A stretch of DNA of 62,518 bases from Cytophagia bacterium CHB2 (GTDB lineage Bacteria > Zhuqueibacterota > Zhuqueibacteria > Zhuqueibacterales > Zhuqueibacteraceae), in contig SZPB01000013.1 in NCBI GenBank assembly GCA_030263535.1, positions 1 through 62,518 of the forward strand, given 5' to 3'. Under the pieces are notes generated by a model that had not been told where the DNA came from, did no database searches, and saw only the letters and a list, made by a program, of their open reading frames with translations. The position numbers were made by a program, and so were the translations under genes. Below, in pieces: positions 17,856 through 26,853 of this stretch (positions are counted from its first letter, which is position 1; every line of letters starts with the position of its first letter).

Positions 17856-18791
17856 ATGCATAAGTTGATCCGAACATTCAAGCTTTGTGCGCTGCTTGCA
17901 GTTTGTGAGGTGAGCTTTGCTCAAACGCAGACTCCTGGCGCCGACAAATGGGTGGACTACGCTGCGGGCGAATATGAAATGCTGCCCAACATCACCTATG
18001 CCACTGCAAACAATACGGAGTTGAAACTCGATCTCTATCTGCCCAGAGATCGCAGCGTGCCGCTTCCCACGCTCATTCTTTTTCACGGCGGCGGTTGGGT
18101 GGCGGGAATGAAAGAGCGCAATGTGTTTTGGTTGCTTCCCTATTTATCCATGGGATGGGCAGTAATCAATGTGGAGTATCGCATTGCGCAGAACTCGCTG
18201 GCGCCGGCCGCGGTGGAAGATTGCCGCTGTGCATTAAGATGGGCGACCTATAACGCCGGGCGGTATAACTTGGATGCTTCCAAGTTTGTGCTGACCGGCA
18301 CTTCGGCTGGCGGACACCTGGCCTTGATCACCGGCATGTTGCCGGCGTTGAATGTTTTTGACCGGCAGTGCCCAACGAATGATAGCACACGCTGGGCAAA
18401 AGGAACGGAGCCGGAAACAAAAGTTGCCGCCATCGTCAACTGGTTCGGCATTACGGAGGTCGCTGATCTGCTTGATGGGCCGAATGCCAAACACTACGCT
18501 ATCGAATGGTTCGGCAGCATGAGCAACCGGCTGGAACTCGCGCGGCAAGTTTCACCGCTCAACTACGTGCGCGCCGGGCTGCCGCCGATCATCACGATTC
18601 ACGGCGACCAGGATAACATTGTGCCCTATAATCACGCCGTACAGTTGCACGCCGCTTTGGACAAAGCCGGTGTGCCGAATCAGCTTGTCACGATTCGCGG
18701 CGGCAAGCATGGCGGCTTCAATCGGCAAGACTTTGTGAACAGCTTTGCAACCATCAGAGAGTTTTTGCGCAAGAATAGTGTTTTAAAGTGA
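17856..18791 (+). CDS. Secreted alpha/beta-hydrolase esterase (acetyl-xylan-esterase-like)
   Basis: GGAAG lies upstream of the ATG and the protein starts with a signal peptide (cleavage near SFAQ). The 311 residues show FHGGGWV (oxyanion hole), nucleophile Ser in TGTSAGGHL, Asp in HGDQDNIVPY and His in GGKHGGF: the BD-FAE/carboxylesterase type used for acetyl or feruloyl groups on hemicellulose. Neighbouring CE4 and GH43 genes support deacylation of xylan. The ester removed is not known. Confidence 0.82.
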   Translation: MHKLIRTFKLCALLAVCEVSFAQTQTPGADKWVDYAAGEYEMLPNITYATANNTELKLDLYLPRDRSVPLPTLILFHGGGWVAGMKERNVFWLLPYLSMGWAVINVEYRIAQNSLAPAAVEDCRCALRWATYNAGRYNLDASKFVLTGTSAGGHLALITGMLPALNVFDRQCPTNDSTRWAKGTEPETKVAAIVNWFGITEVADLLDGPNAKHYAIEWFGSMSNRLELARQVSPLNYVRAGLPPIITIHGDQDNIVPYNHAVQLHAALDKAGVPNQLVTIRGGKHGGFNRQDFVNSFATIREFLRKNSVLK

Positions 18792-18799
18792 GGTGATTG

Positions 18800-18875
18800 A
18801 CAGAAAGATGATTGGCAGAAAAATCTTAATCACTCGGCTTTATTTTTCCGCCAGTCATTTTTCTGTCATAGCTTT
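18800..18875. repeat. Intergenic palindromic repeat, GGCAGAAAAAT...CATTTTTCTG type
   Basis: GATTGGCAGAAAAATC and GCCAGTCATTTTTCTGTC form an imperfect inverted repeat. It belongs with the similar sequence at 2829-2900. It lies in front of the deacetylase, inside the open frame that extends upstream of the chosen GTG. Confidence 0.45.
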
Positions 18876-18912
18876 TATTCAGACCAACCTAACCCTGCAA
18901 AGGCAGAATAGA

Positions 18913-19719
18913 GTGAAATTCAAAACTCCAATCTTTCTTCAAATCACATCACTGCTCTTTTTGTCCGGATTTGGATTTGAAATGAACGCCCAAGAAAAAA
19001 GTTTATGGCATGGTAAAACGTGCGCCGTGTCGCTCACTTATGATGACGCGCTCAATGTGCATTTGGACAATGTCATTCCTGCTCTCGACTCTTTGGGTTT
19101 AAAAGGCACGTTTTATTTGTCGGGATATTTTCCCGCTTTTCGCCAGCGCGTGGCCGATTGGAAAGCGGCGGCGAGCAAAGGGCATGAGTTGGGCAATCAT
19201 ACTTTATTTCATCCGTGTACGGGAAAATTGCCTGGCAGAGAATGGGTGCCGCCCGATTATGACTTGGGAAATTACACGATGCAACGCTTGGTCGATGAAA
19301 TAAAAATGGCAAACACGCTTCTCGAGGCGCTCGACGGCAAAACGAAAAGAACGTTTGCATATCCTTGCGGCGATGTGAAGATCGGCGACGAATCGTATGT
19401 TGATAAAATCAAAACCAAATTTGTTGCCGCGCGCGGCGTGAAAAGCAGAATGCCGAAAATTTCTGAAATTGATTTGTTCGATGTCGATGCTTATGTCATC
19501 AGTGGGCAATCGGGTGAAGAACTCATCGCGTTGGTCAGGCAAGCGATGCAAAATAATGCCTTGATCGTTTTTCTCTTTCATGGCGTTGGCGGCGAGCATT
19601 CAATCGACGTCTCGTTGAGCGCCCATCACCAGCTTTTGCGCTTTCTCAAGCAGAACGAAAAAGACATTTGGATCGCGCCTTTGGTGGATATTGCGGAGCA
19701 CGTCAAAGAAAACAAATGA
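18913..19719 (+). CDS. Polysaccharide deacetylase-like protein (CE4 / NodB fold)
   Basis: The GTG at 18913 is chosen because a signal peptide (FLQITSLLFLSGFGFEMNAQ) follows at once; an earlier GTG at 18793 would add a repeat-derived tail. The 268 residues carry the NodB signature: SLTYDDA (Asp pair), GTFYLSGYF, and HELGNHTLFHPC with the two metal His. The region FAYPCGD and a C-terminal FLFHGVG complete the active site. CE4 enzymes remove acetyl from xylan or chitin-type sugars. Its stop overlaps the next ATG, so translation of GH43 is probably coupled. Confidence 0.85.
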   Translation: MKFKTPIFLQITSLLFLSGFGFEMNAQEKSLWHGKTCAVSLTYDDALNVHLDNVIPALDSLGLKGTFYLSGYFPAFRQRVADWKAAASKGHELGNHTLFHPCTGKLPGREWVPPDYDLGNYTMQRLVDEIKMANTLLEALDGKTKRTFAYPCGDVKIGDESYVDKIKTKFVAARGVKSRMPKISEIDLFDVDAYVISGQSGEELIALVRQAMQNNALIVFLFHGVGGEHSIDVSLSAHHQLLRFLKQNEKDIWIAPLVDIAEHVKENK

Positions 19720-21494
19720 GAACCATGCCTAATCAACAAAAAATCTCCCGCAAAGACACAGAGACGCAAAGAATGCGCAGAGATATTCTTTGCGTTCCTT
19801 TGCGCCTTTGCGTCTTTGCGTGCGCTGTTGCTTTTTGCATTTGGGATTGCCGATCGACGGCTTGTGGCCAGAATAGCGCGAGTTTCACCAACCCCATTTT
19901 AGCCGGCTTCTATCCTGATCCCAGTATTTGTCGCGTCGGCAGCGATTACTATTTGGTGACTTCGTCATTTTCCTATTATCCCGGCATCCCGATTTTCCAC
20001 AGCAAGGATTTGGCGAACTGGAAGCAATTCGGGCACGTGATGGATCGGCCGGAGCAATTGGATTTGGACGGCCTCGGCGTTTCGCGCGGTATCTTCGCGC
20101 CGTCGATTCGATATCATGATGGGATGTTTTATGTCACCTGCACATTGGTTGACAAGGGCGGCAACTTCCTCGTCACCTCGAAAAAAGCCGAAGGGCCGTG
20201 GTCAAATCCGGTTTGGATTCCCGAGATTAACGGCATCGATCCTTCCATGTTTTTTGATGAGAACGGCAAGGCTTATGTCGTTTATAACAGCATTCCGCCG
20301 GACGACAAGCCGCTTTATGACGGGCATCGCACATTGCGGATGTATGAATTTGATATCGCCAATCTGAAAGTGACCGGTGAGGAAATGCTGCTCGTCAATG
20401 GCGGCGTCGATCTCAGCAAAAAACCGGTCTGGATTGAAGCGCCGCATATTTTTCAAAAAGACGGTTTTTATTATTTGATCGCAGCCGAAGGCGGCACTGG
20501 CGATCAACATTCCGAAGTCGTATTCAGAAGCAAAGCCGTTGCCGGTCCGTATGTTCCTTACGAGAAGAATCCGATTTTAACCCAAAGGCATTTGGATCCG
20601 AAAAGAAAAAATCCCATCACTTCCACCGGCCATGCGGATTTTGTCGAGACCGAAAGCGGCGATTGGTGGGCCGTATTTTTAGGCTGCCGGCCTTATGATG
20701 ATGATTTGTACAACACCGGCAGAGAAACTTTTTTAGCGCCGGTGCAATGGCAAAATGGTTGGCCGGTCATCAATCCGTATCATGTGGAAGTGCAGTATCA
20801 TTGTCCCATCTCTACAAAAGTATCGGCGGAGAAATCCGAGATTCAGTACAGCGGCAATTTTATATTGAAGGATGAATTCGAATCGGATAAGCTGAGTTAC
20901 AGTTGGCTTTTCTTGAGAACGCCGCGAACACAATGGCATAGCTTGTCACAACGCAAAGATTATTTAACCCTGCAACTGCGGCCCGAGACGTGTGCGGAAA
21001 ATGTCAATCCCAGTTTCTTGGGACATCGCCAACAGCACTTGCAGGGCGAAGCCAGCGCCGCGTTGGAGTTTATGCCAAAAGCTGAAAATGAAAAAGCCGG
21101 TTTGTTGGTCTTTCAAAGCGAAAAGCACTTCTATTTTCTCTGCAAATCTTTGGAAGGCGGCAAGCCTGTCGTTCAGCTCTATAAATCCAGCGAGACTCCT
21201 CCGCAAATGGAACTATTGGCGTCACTAATGCTTGACGACGATCAAGCAAAACAAAAACTGTTGCTGAAAATCGAAGCGCGCCGCAGCACGTATTCATTTT
21301 TGTATGCCAGCAATTCGGATAAATGGAATCTGCTGAAGGAGAATGTCGACGCCAAATTTCTAAGCACTAAAGTTGCCGGAGGTTTTGTGGGATGCGTTTA
21401 TGCGTTGTATGCAACTTCTCTGGGCAAGCCCAGCGACAACGCCGCATACTTTGATTGGTTTGAATCGCGGGGAGATGATGATGTTTATAAATGA
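19716..21494 (+). CDS. GH43 family beta-xylosidase/arabinofuranosidase, exported
   Basis: The ATG at 19716 overlaps the deacetylase stop (ATGA); a second ATG is at 19725. The 592-residue protein has a long N-terminus whose hydrophobic part (LCVPLRLCVFACAVAFCIW) is encoded by a CGCAAAG-type repeat. The GH43 five-blade propeller follows with Asp in NPILAGFYPDPS, Asp in GIDPSMFFDE and Glu in WIEAPHIF. The C-terminal ~200 residues are a GH43-type beta-sandwich (DEFESDKLSYSWLFLRTP). Activity is likely xylosidase and/or arabinofuranosidase on xylan fragments. Confidence 0.88.
   Translation: MRTMPNQQKISRKDTETQRMRRDILCVPLRLCVFACAVAFCIWDCRSTACGQNSASFTNPILAGFYPDPSICRVGSDYYLVTSSFSYYPGIPIFHSKDLANWKQFGHVMDRPEQLDLDGLGVSRGIFAPSIRYHDGMFYVTCTLVDKGGNFLVTSKKAEGPWSNPVWIPEINGIDPSMFFDENGKAYVVYNSIPPDDKPLYDGHRTLRMYEFDIANLKVTGEEMLLVNGGVDLSKKPVWIEAPHIFQKDGFYYLIAAEGGTGDQHSEVVFRSKAVAGPYVPYEKNPILTQRHLDPKRKNPITSTGHADFVETESGDWWAVFLGCRPYDDDLYNTGRETFLAPVQWQNGWPVINPYHVEVQYHCPISTKVSAEKSEIQYSGNFILKDEFESDKLSYSWLFLRTPRTQWHSLSQRKDYLTLQLRPETCAENVNPSFLGHRQQHLQGEASAALEFMPKAENEKAGLLVFQSEKHFYFLCKSLEGGKPVVQLYKSSETPPQMELLASLMLDDDQAKQKLLLKIEARRSTYSFLYASNSDKWNLLKENVDAKFLSTKVAGGFVGCVYALYATSLGKPSDNAAYFDWFESRGDDDVYK
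19749..19824. repeat. CGCAAAG-type palindromic repeat overlapping the GH43 signal sequence
   Basis: Runs of CGCAAAGAC on the left and CTTTGCGTCTTTGCG on the right make a long imperfect inverted repeat. Similar tandem CGCAAAG motifs are widespread in bacterial intergenic DNA. Here the repeat encodes the charged and hydrophobic parts of the export signal. Confidence 0.65.
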
Positions 21495-21506
21495 AAGGAT
21501 TTCACC

Positions 21507-23756
21507 GTGATCTCCAAAATTTGTGGTAATGGCATATTGCGCGTTGTTGCCATGATCGTCCTGTACGGAACGGTGGTCAATGGTCAGAACGCGCGCGATG
21601 TGGTCAAAGGCAACTTGATCCAGTTCAACGATAACGGCGCGTGGTGCTGGTATCAAGACGAGCGCGCCGTCGTTGACAAAGCGCGCGGCAGGCTGATCGT
21701 CGGCTCTGATGCGAGCGATAATGGCGTCGGCGGCTCGCCCCGTAACGGCGATATTGATGCCGTCATCTTCGATCTGCAAAATAGACAAGCAGAGCGCTAT
21801 GCGCTTATGGAAGGCGGAACCAACTTCGGCGGCTGCGATGACCATCACGCGCCCGCGTTCCTCGTTATGCCAGATGGCAGATATCTGGCCTTTTATGCCG
21901 GACATAACAGCAATAACAATTCCTATTGGCGTTTTTTTTACACCGACCGCTGGGGAATTGAGCACGCCTTTAATTGGAACAATATCCCGGGCGGTACTGA
22001 TTTTCGCACCACCTACTCCAATCTTTTTTACCTGGCGGCTGAGGATAAACTTTACAACATCGCCCGCACGTACGCGCGCAGTCCCAATCTTATGGTTTCC
22101 ACCGATTCTGGCCAAAATTGGTCTTATGGCGGACTGTTAACCGAGCCGGACGTGAGCATTGGCTACGTGAACGGCTATTTCAAATACTGGAGCAGCGGCG
22201 TCGATCGTATTGATTTCGTCGCGACCGAGCATCACCCCCGCGATTACAACACGAGCATTTATCACGGTTACATGAAGAACGGCCAGTCTTTCAAATCCGA
22301 TGGCACGCTGCTGGACAGTGATATTACCGACAAAACCGCTCCCAAGCCGGCGGATTTCACGCTGGTTTTCGGCGCCAACACAAGAGTCAATGGCGATCTC
22401 ATGTCCCGGTGCTGGGCGATTGATCTTGCAGCGTACGATGACGGCACGATCGCCACGATTTTCAAAGCGCGGGTGAATGATGATCCCAATCATCCCTCGA
22501 ATGACCCCGATCATGCGTTTTTTTATGCACGCTATGATGGCGCAACCTGGACCTCGACCTATTTGGGCAAAGCGGGCAAGAAAATGTATTCGAGTGAACA
22601 AGATTATGTCGGTTTAGGCGCGCTGCATCCAAACGATCCCGAAGTCATTTTCATTTCAACGCCTTTCGATCCGCGCGACGATGCGGCTCTCGGCGTTCGC
22701 GAAATCCTCAAAGGCGTCACTGCCGACCACGGCGCGACGTGGACATGGACGCCGATTACGCAGAAATCTGTGCGCGACAATTTCCGCCCGATTGTTCCGA
22801 GCTGGGATGAAAATAACACGGCGTTGTTGTGGTGGCGGGGAACGTATCTCTCGGCGCAAAATTTTGATGCGGCGGTTGTCGGCATTATCGAATGCAACTC
22901 CGAAACCGTGGAGCGAATGCATTACGTAGATGCCACTGCCGCGAACACTTTTTTGACAAACGGATCACCGCTCATCACGACGGGACCGGATGCCAATATG
23001 GGCGCGGCGGACGACAGATGGCATGAGCGCACGGGTTTCGGCAATGGCAATTCCGTTTTGACTTCCGCTGAGGTGAGCGGCGAGAATGCGCCCGTCCTCA
23101 AGACTCAAATGATTGTGTCCGAAGCCGGAACCTATGACGTGTGGATCAACTTCTGGGCGAATCCCACGGCGGATTGGCGAATCAAAGCCGGACTTGCTGC
23201 CGACAGAATGCAATTGTTCCGCCAGATGGCCTGCAAACAAGTCGAGGCCGACGATCATGATACTGCGCTCACCCTGACCAGCAGCGGCAATACTTTTCTT
23301 TATCAAGCCTATCTCGGTCGTGTGAGGGTTGCAGCGAACGAGACGCTGAATGTGTATGTGGACGACCACGCGATTCAGACCGGCACCTCCGGCACTCGCA
23401 TCGGCAACACGGCCCGCACGTGGTATGATGGCGTGAGCTATGCCAAAGTGAATACCGCCGTCGTCAGTGTTGCAGAGCACAAGAAGATTTCGAACGAGTT
23501 TGTTTTGCGCCAAAACTCTCCGAATCCCTTCAAGCCCTCGACAACCATCACTTATTCACTGCCCAAGGCTGCCCATGTGACCGTGAAAGTTTACAATCTG
23601 CTCGGACGAGAAGTGGCGACGTTGACAGATCAACAGACCCCGGCCGGAACGCATCAGGTGATCTGGAATGCGCAGAGCGCGCCTTCCGGGATTTATTTCT
23701 ACAAAATTTCAGTTGGCAATTTTTCCAAGACCAAGAAAATGATCTTGCTGCAATGA
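21507..23756 (+). CDS. BNR_4-type beta-propeller protein (lyase or rhamnosidase-like) with type IX sorting domain
   Basis: AAAGGA lies 8 bases before a GTG start. The 749 residues comprise a signal peptide (to VVNGQ), a beta-propeller of the BNR_4 type (~30-470), a beta-sandwich (~480-650) and a C-terminal sorting domain (~665-749: NSPNPFKPSTTI, VYNLLGREVATL). The conserved CDDHH...AGHN segment carries His residues 20 apart, reminiscent of the His pair in propeller ulvan lyases (PL24/25); related propellers also include rhamnose-glucuronate-active enzymes. GH105 follows with overlapping codons, so a lyase role is plausible. The exact substrate is unknown. Confidence 0.7.
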   Translation: MISKICGNGILRVVAMIVLYGTVVNGQNARDVVKGNLIQFNDNGAWCWYQDERAVVDKARGRLIVGSDASDNGVGGSPRNGDIDAVIFDLQNRQAERYALMEGGTNFGGCDDHHAPAFLVMPDGRYLAFYAGHNSNNNSYWRFFYTDRWGIEHAFNWNNIPGGTDFRTTYSNLFYLAAEDKLYNIARTYARSPNLMVSTDSGQNWSYGGLLTEPDVSIGYVNGYFKYWSSGVDRIDFVATEHHPRDYNTSIYHGYMKNGQSFKSDGTLLDSDITDKTAPKPADFTLVFGANTRVNGDLMSRCWAIDLAAYDDGTIATIFKARVNDDPNHPSNDPDHAFFYARYDGATWTSTYLGKAGKKMYSSEQDYVGLGALHPNDPEVIFISTPFDPRDDAALGVREILKGVTADHGATWTWTPITQKSVRDNFRPIVPSWDENNTALLWWRGTYLSAQNFDAAVVGIIECNSETVERMHYVDATAANTFLTNGSPLITTGPDANMGAADDRWHERTGFGNGNSVLTSAEVSGENAPVLKTQMIVSEAGTYDVWINFWANPTADWRIKAGLAADRMQLFRQMACKQVEADDHDTALTLTSSGNTFLYQAYLGRVRVAANETLNVYVDDHAIQTGTSGTRIGNTARTWYDGVSYAKVNTAVVSVAEHKKISNEFVLRQNSPNPFKPSTTITYSLPKAAHVTVKVYNLLGREVATLTDQQTPAGTHQVIWNAQSAPSGIYFYKISVGNFSKTKKMILLQ

Positions 23757-25012
23757 TGATAAGAAAATTTTTGATGTGCATCTCGGCTTTTGTTCTCATC
23801 TGCCTTGGATTCTATTGCAACTCTCAGCCCACGCGGGACCAAAGATCGGCAGATACGGAAACAGTGATTCGCGCCGTGGCAGATGGCGTGCTCAAAGACG
23901 CCACCTTTCAGTTCGTCGATCAAAAAAGCGGAAAGCGTTTCACCTCTCCGGAACAGGCGCCCAGTGATGCACAACTGCGGCCGGAAAGTGCTTACACGGA
24001 TTGGCGCTATTGGAATGGCGTGCTCAATATCGCCATGATCGAGTTGGGAGAAACGCTTAATGAACCGGCTTATATCGAGTTGGCGCGCAAGAACGTCGCC
24101 TTCGGCTTCGACAACTATCGCTACTTTGAAGGCAAATACAAAGGCGAGGACAAATGGAGCTACCCCTTCGGCCAGCACTTCATCATGAAAGAACTCGACG
24201 ACTGCGGCGCGGTGGGCGCAAGTGTTATCGAAGTGCATCGCCGCGATCAGCAAGAGCGTTACCGCGCTTACCTCGATCAGACTGCCAATCACATTCTCAC
24301 ACATCAGAGCCGGCTCGATGACGGCACGCTGGTGCGCTCGTTTCCGCATCAGTGGACGCTTTGGGCGGATGATCTTTACATGAGCCTCTCGTTTCTGAGC
24401 CGCATGGGTGAATTTACCGGCGAGGCGCGTTACTTCGATGAGGCCGCGCAGCAGGTTATCAATTTTCACCAGTATCTTTTTGATGATCAGAAGGGACTCA
24501 TGCATCACTGCTGGTATTCGGATGTTAATCGACCTGGTGTGGCATTTTGGGGACGCGCGAACGGCTGGGCAATGGTGGCGCAGGTGGATCTGTTGGATCG
24601 GCTGCCGCAAAACCATCCGCAACGCGACACCTTGCTGACACTACTTCGGCGCCATATTTTAGGCATCGCGCAATATCAGAGTGGCGAGGGTTTGTGGCAC
24701 CAGCTTCTCGACAAGGTGGATTCATATCTCGAAACCTCTTGCAGCGCGATGTTTATTTACACCATCGCGCGCGCAGTCAACAAAGGCTATATCGAACCGC
24801 GTTATGCCTCAATTGCGCAACGTGGCTGGGAGGGTGTGAGGTCAAAGATTCGTTCCGATGGACAGGTCGAAGGCGTTTGTACGGGCACCGGCGTCAGTGA
24901 TGATTTGGTATTTTACTATCGTCGCCCAACGCCGATAAATGATGTGCACGGCATCGGCACGATACTGCTGGCCGGCGCTGAAGTTTTGTCCGTCATAACA
25001 AAACCGGAATAA
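23753..25012 (+). CDS. GH105 unsaturated uronyl hydrolase
   Basis: The ATG overlaps the preceding stop (ATGATGA). The 419 residues start with a signal peptide, then an (alpha/alpha)6 barrel: YWNGVLNIAM, the catalytic-type Asp in TLWADDLYMS, HHCWYS, FWGRANGWAM, and VSDDLVFYYRRP near the end. GH105/YteR enzymes remove the 4,5-unsaturated uronate left by polysaccharide lyases, from rhamnogalacturonan, ulvan or arabinogalactan-type fragments. Coupled to the BNR_4 protein, it suggests a lyase plus hydrolase pair. It ends 4 bases before the sugar-acid dehydratase. Confidence 0.88.
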   Translation: MMIRKFLMCISAFVLICLGFYCNSQPTRDQRSADTETVIRAVADGVLKDATFQFVDQKSGKRFTSPEQAPSDAQLRPESAYTDWRYWNGVLNIAMIELGETLNEPAYIELARKNVAFGFDNYRYFEGKYKGEDKWSYPFGQHFIMKELDDCGAVGASVIEVHRRDQQERYRAYLDQTANHILTHQSRLDDGTLVRSFPHQWTLWADDLYMSLSFLSRMGEFTGEARYFDEAAQQVINFHQYLFDDQKGLMHHCWYSDVNRPGVAFWGRANGWAMVAQVDLLDRLPQNHPQRDTLLTLLRRHILGIAQYQSGEGLWHQLLDKVDSYLETSCSAMFIYTIARAVNKGYIEPRYASIAQRGWEGVRSKIRSDGQVEGVCTGTGVSDDLVFYYRRPTPINDVHGIGTILLAGAEVLSVITKPE

Positions 25013-25016
25013 CGAT

Positions 25017-26621
25017 ATGAAAGATGTAAAAAAACTCCGTAGCCAGGAATGGTTTGGCGGCAATGACAAGATGGGCTTCGTCCATCGCTCGTGGCTGCGC
25101 AATCAGGGTTACCCCGACGATCACTTCCGCGGCCGGCCGGTCATCGGTATCTGCAACACCTGGTCCGATCTGACGCCCTGCAACGGCCACTTGCGCGATT
25201 TTGCCGAGATTGTCAAAAAGGGCGTACTGGAGGCGGGCGGATTTCCGCTGGAATTTCCCGTGACCTCGATGGGCGAAACCATTATGCGGCCCACGACCAT
25301 GTTGTTCCGCAATCTCGTCAGCATGGACGTGGAAGAATCGATCCGCGCCAATCCGCTCGATGGCGTCGTGCTACTAACGGGCTGCGACAAGACGACGCCT
25401 TCAACGTTGATGGGCGCGTGCAGCGTCGATCTCCCCACCCTCGTCGTGCCCGGCGGGCCGATGCTCAATGGCCGCTTTCGAGGAGAATGCATCGGCTCCG
25501 GCTCATTCAACTGGATGATCAAAACGAAGCAAACGGCCGAAGGATTCTCCGCCGATGATTTGTTGGAAGCGGAAATCTGCGCGGCGCGCAGCAGCGGCCA
25601 TTGCAACACCATGGGAACTGCCTCGACCATGGCGACGATGGTTGAAGCTTTGGGTCTGACATTGCCCGGCGCCTCGGCGATTCCCGCCGTTGATTCCAGG
25701 AAAAAAGTCATGGCGACCAATTTGATCATTCATTTGTTGGCCATCGCCGGCAGGATTGGTGTAAAATTAAACCTCGAAGATTTTGACAAGCTCGGTAGCA
25801 AAATTCCGTTGTTGGTCAACTTGATGCCCTCGGGAAAATTCCTGATGGAGGATTATTTTTATGCCGGTGGCCTGCCGGTTGTGATCAACGAACTCGGCGA
25901 CCGTTTGCATCAAGATGCGATAACCGTCAACGGCAAAACGCTGCGCGAGAACAATGCCAAAGCCGAATGTTTCAACCGCGAAGTGATTGCCAGCATCGAT
26001 AAACCGTTACAGCCGGAAGCAGGTATTGCCGTGCTCAAAGGAAATCTCTGCGAAAACGGCGCGGTGATCAAACCCTCGGCGGCAACGCCGGCACTCATGA
26101 AACACCGCGGCCGCGCCGTCGTGTTTGAGAGCATGGAAGATTATCATGCACGCATTGACGATCCGAATTTGGATATCGACGAATCGTGCGTCATCGTGCT
26201 GAAGAGCGTCGGCCCGAAAGGCTATCCCGGCATGCCCGAAGTGGGCAACGTTGATCTTCCCGCGAAATTGATACAGAAAGGTGTGAAGGACATGGTCCGC
26301 ATCTCGGATGGAAGAATGAGCGGCACGGCTTACGGAACGGTGGTGTTGCATATTTCACCCGAATCCGCCATCGGCGGCACACTGGCGTTGGTAAAAGACG
26401 GCGACTTCATCGAGCTTGATGTTGCCAATCGCAGGTTGCATCTTGATGTCTCCGACGAAGAGTTGAAGCGACGCCGAGCCACGTGGTTTCCTCCCGCGCC
26501 GCATACAAACCGAGGTTACGTGCGCATCTATTTGGAGCACGTGCAGCAAGCCGACCAAGGCGCCGATCTGGATATTCTCATAGGAAAATCCGGCGCGGTG
26601 GTGAAAGGGGATTTGCATTAA
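25017..26621 (+). CDS. IlvD/Edd-family pentonate dehydratase (xylonate/arabinonate), with internal deletion
   Basis: The 534 residues match L-arabinonate/D-xylonate dehydratases, which dehydrate the pentonate to its 2-keto-3-deoxy acid using a [2Fe-2S] cluster and Mg2+. Likely cluster Cys are C55 (TPCNGH), C123 (TGCDKTTP) and C196 (SSGHCNTMG), with the catalytic-Ser motif DGRMSGTAYG. The family is usually ~575-580 residues. Here KKVMA is followed directly by TNLIIHLLAIAG, so about 39 residues normally ending in a GGSTN motif are missing around base 25713. Reading frame is intact. It sits with the FAH and ALDH genes of a Weimberg-type route. Activity of this shortened form is uncertain. Confidence 0.85.
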   Translation: MKDVKKLRSQEWFGGNDKMGFVHRSWLRNQGYPDDHFRGRPVIGICNTWSDLTPCNGHLRDFAEIVKKGVLEAGGFPLEFPVTSMGETIMRPTTMLFRNLVSMDVEESIRANPLDGVVLLTGCDKTTPSTLMGACSVDLPTLVVPGGPMLNGRFRGECIGSGSFNWMIKTKQTAEGFSADDLLEAEICAARSSGHCNTMGTASTMATMVEALGLTLPGASAIPAVDSRKKVMATNLIIHLLAIAGRIGVKLNLEDFDKLGSKIPLLVNLMPSGKFLMEDYFYAGGLPVVINELGDRLHQDAITVNGKTLRENNAKAECFNREVIASIDKPLQPEAGIAVLKGNLCENGAVIKPSAATPALMKHRGRAVVFESMEDYHARIDDPNLDIDESCVIVLKSVGPKGYPGMPEVGNVDLPAKLIQKGVKDMVRISDGRMSGTAYGTVVLHISPESAIGGTLALVKDGDFIELDVANRRLHLDVSDEELKRRRATWFPPAPHTNRGYVRIYLEHVQQADQGADLDILIGKSGAVVKGDLH

Positions 26622-26625
26622 ATGA

Positions 26626-26766
26626 TCATTCTCTTTTTTCTGGGTCGTCACGCAGTTATCCGGCATGGACGTGAAAACCGGCTACCGCCTGCACAGCCTG
26701 GGCACGTTCATCATGGGGGTTTCAGCGGCGGTATTTTTGTTCTTGTTTCATCTGGCGATTGTTTGA
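26626..26766 (+). pseudogene. C-terminal remnant of a GntP-type sugar-acid permease
   Basis: Right after the dehydratase stop, one frame stays open for 46 codons to a TGA and reads like the last segment of GntP gluconate permeases: FFWVV, GMDVKTGYRLHSLGTFIMG, then a hydrophobic helix. No start codon or upstream membrane helices exist, so only the 3' end survives. Its place next to a pentonate dehydratase suggests a former xylonate/arabonate importer. Confidence 0.55.
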
Positions 26767-26778
26767 AAGTGAATGTTC

Positions 26779-26837
26779 GTAGTGGCGCCTTTAGGCGCAC
26801 ATCGTCCGGAACATCGTGACCCTAAAGGGTCTACTAC
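26779..26837. repeat. GTAG...CTAC palindromic element upstream of the FAH gene
   Basis: GTAGT and ACTAC bound two hairpins, GGCGCC-TTTAGGCGC and GACCC-TAAA-GGGTC. The same architecture occurs at 16752-16800 and 35880-35961. Confidence 0.6.
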
Positions 26838-26853
26838 AAACAAGATTCTAAAA

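Noticed and set aside
21507-25012. Dedicated ulvan utilisation locus
   Set aside because: No sulfatase is present in the window, so ulvan remains only one of several possible substrates.
26773-26853. Upstream ATG for the FAH protein
   Set aside because: The added residues are encoded by the GTAG...CTAC palindrome and do not resemble the family N-terminus.
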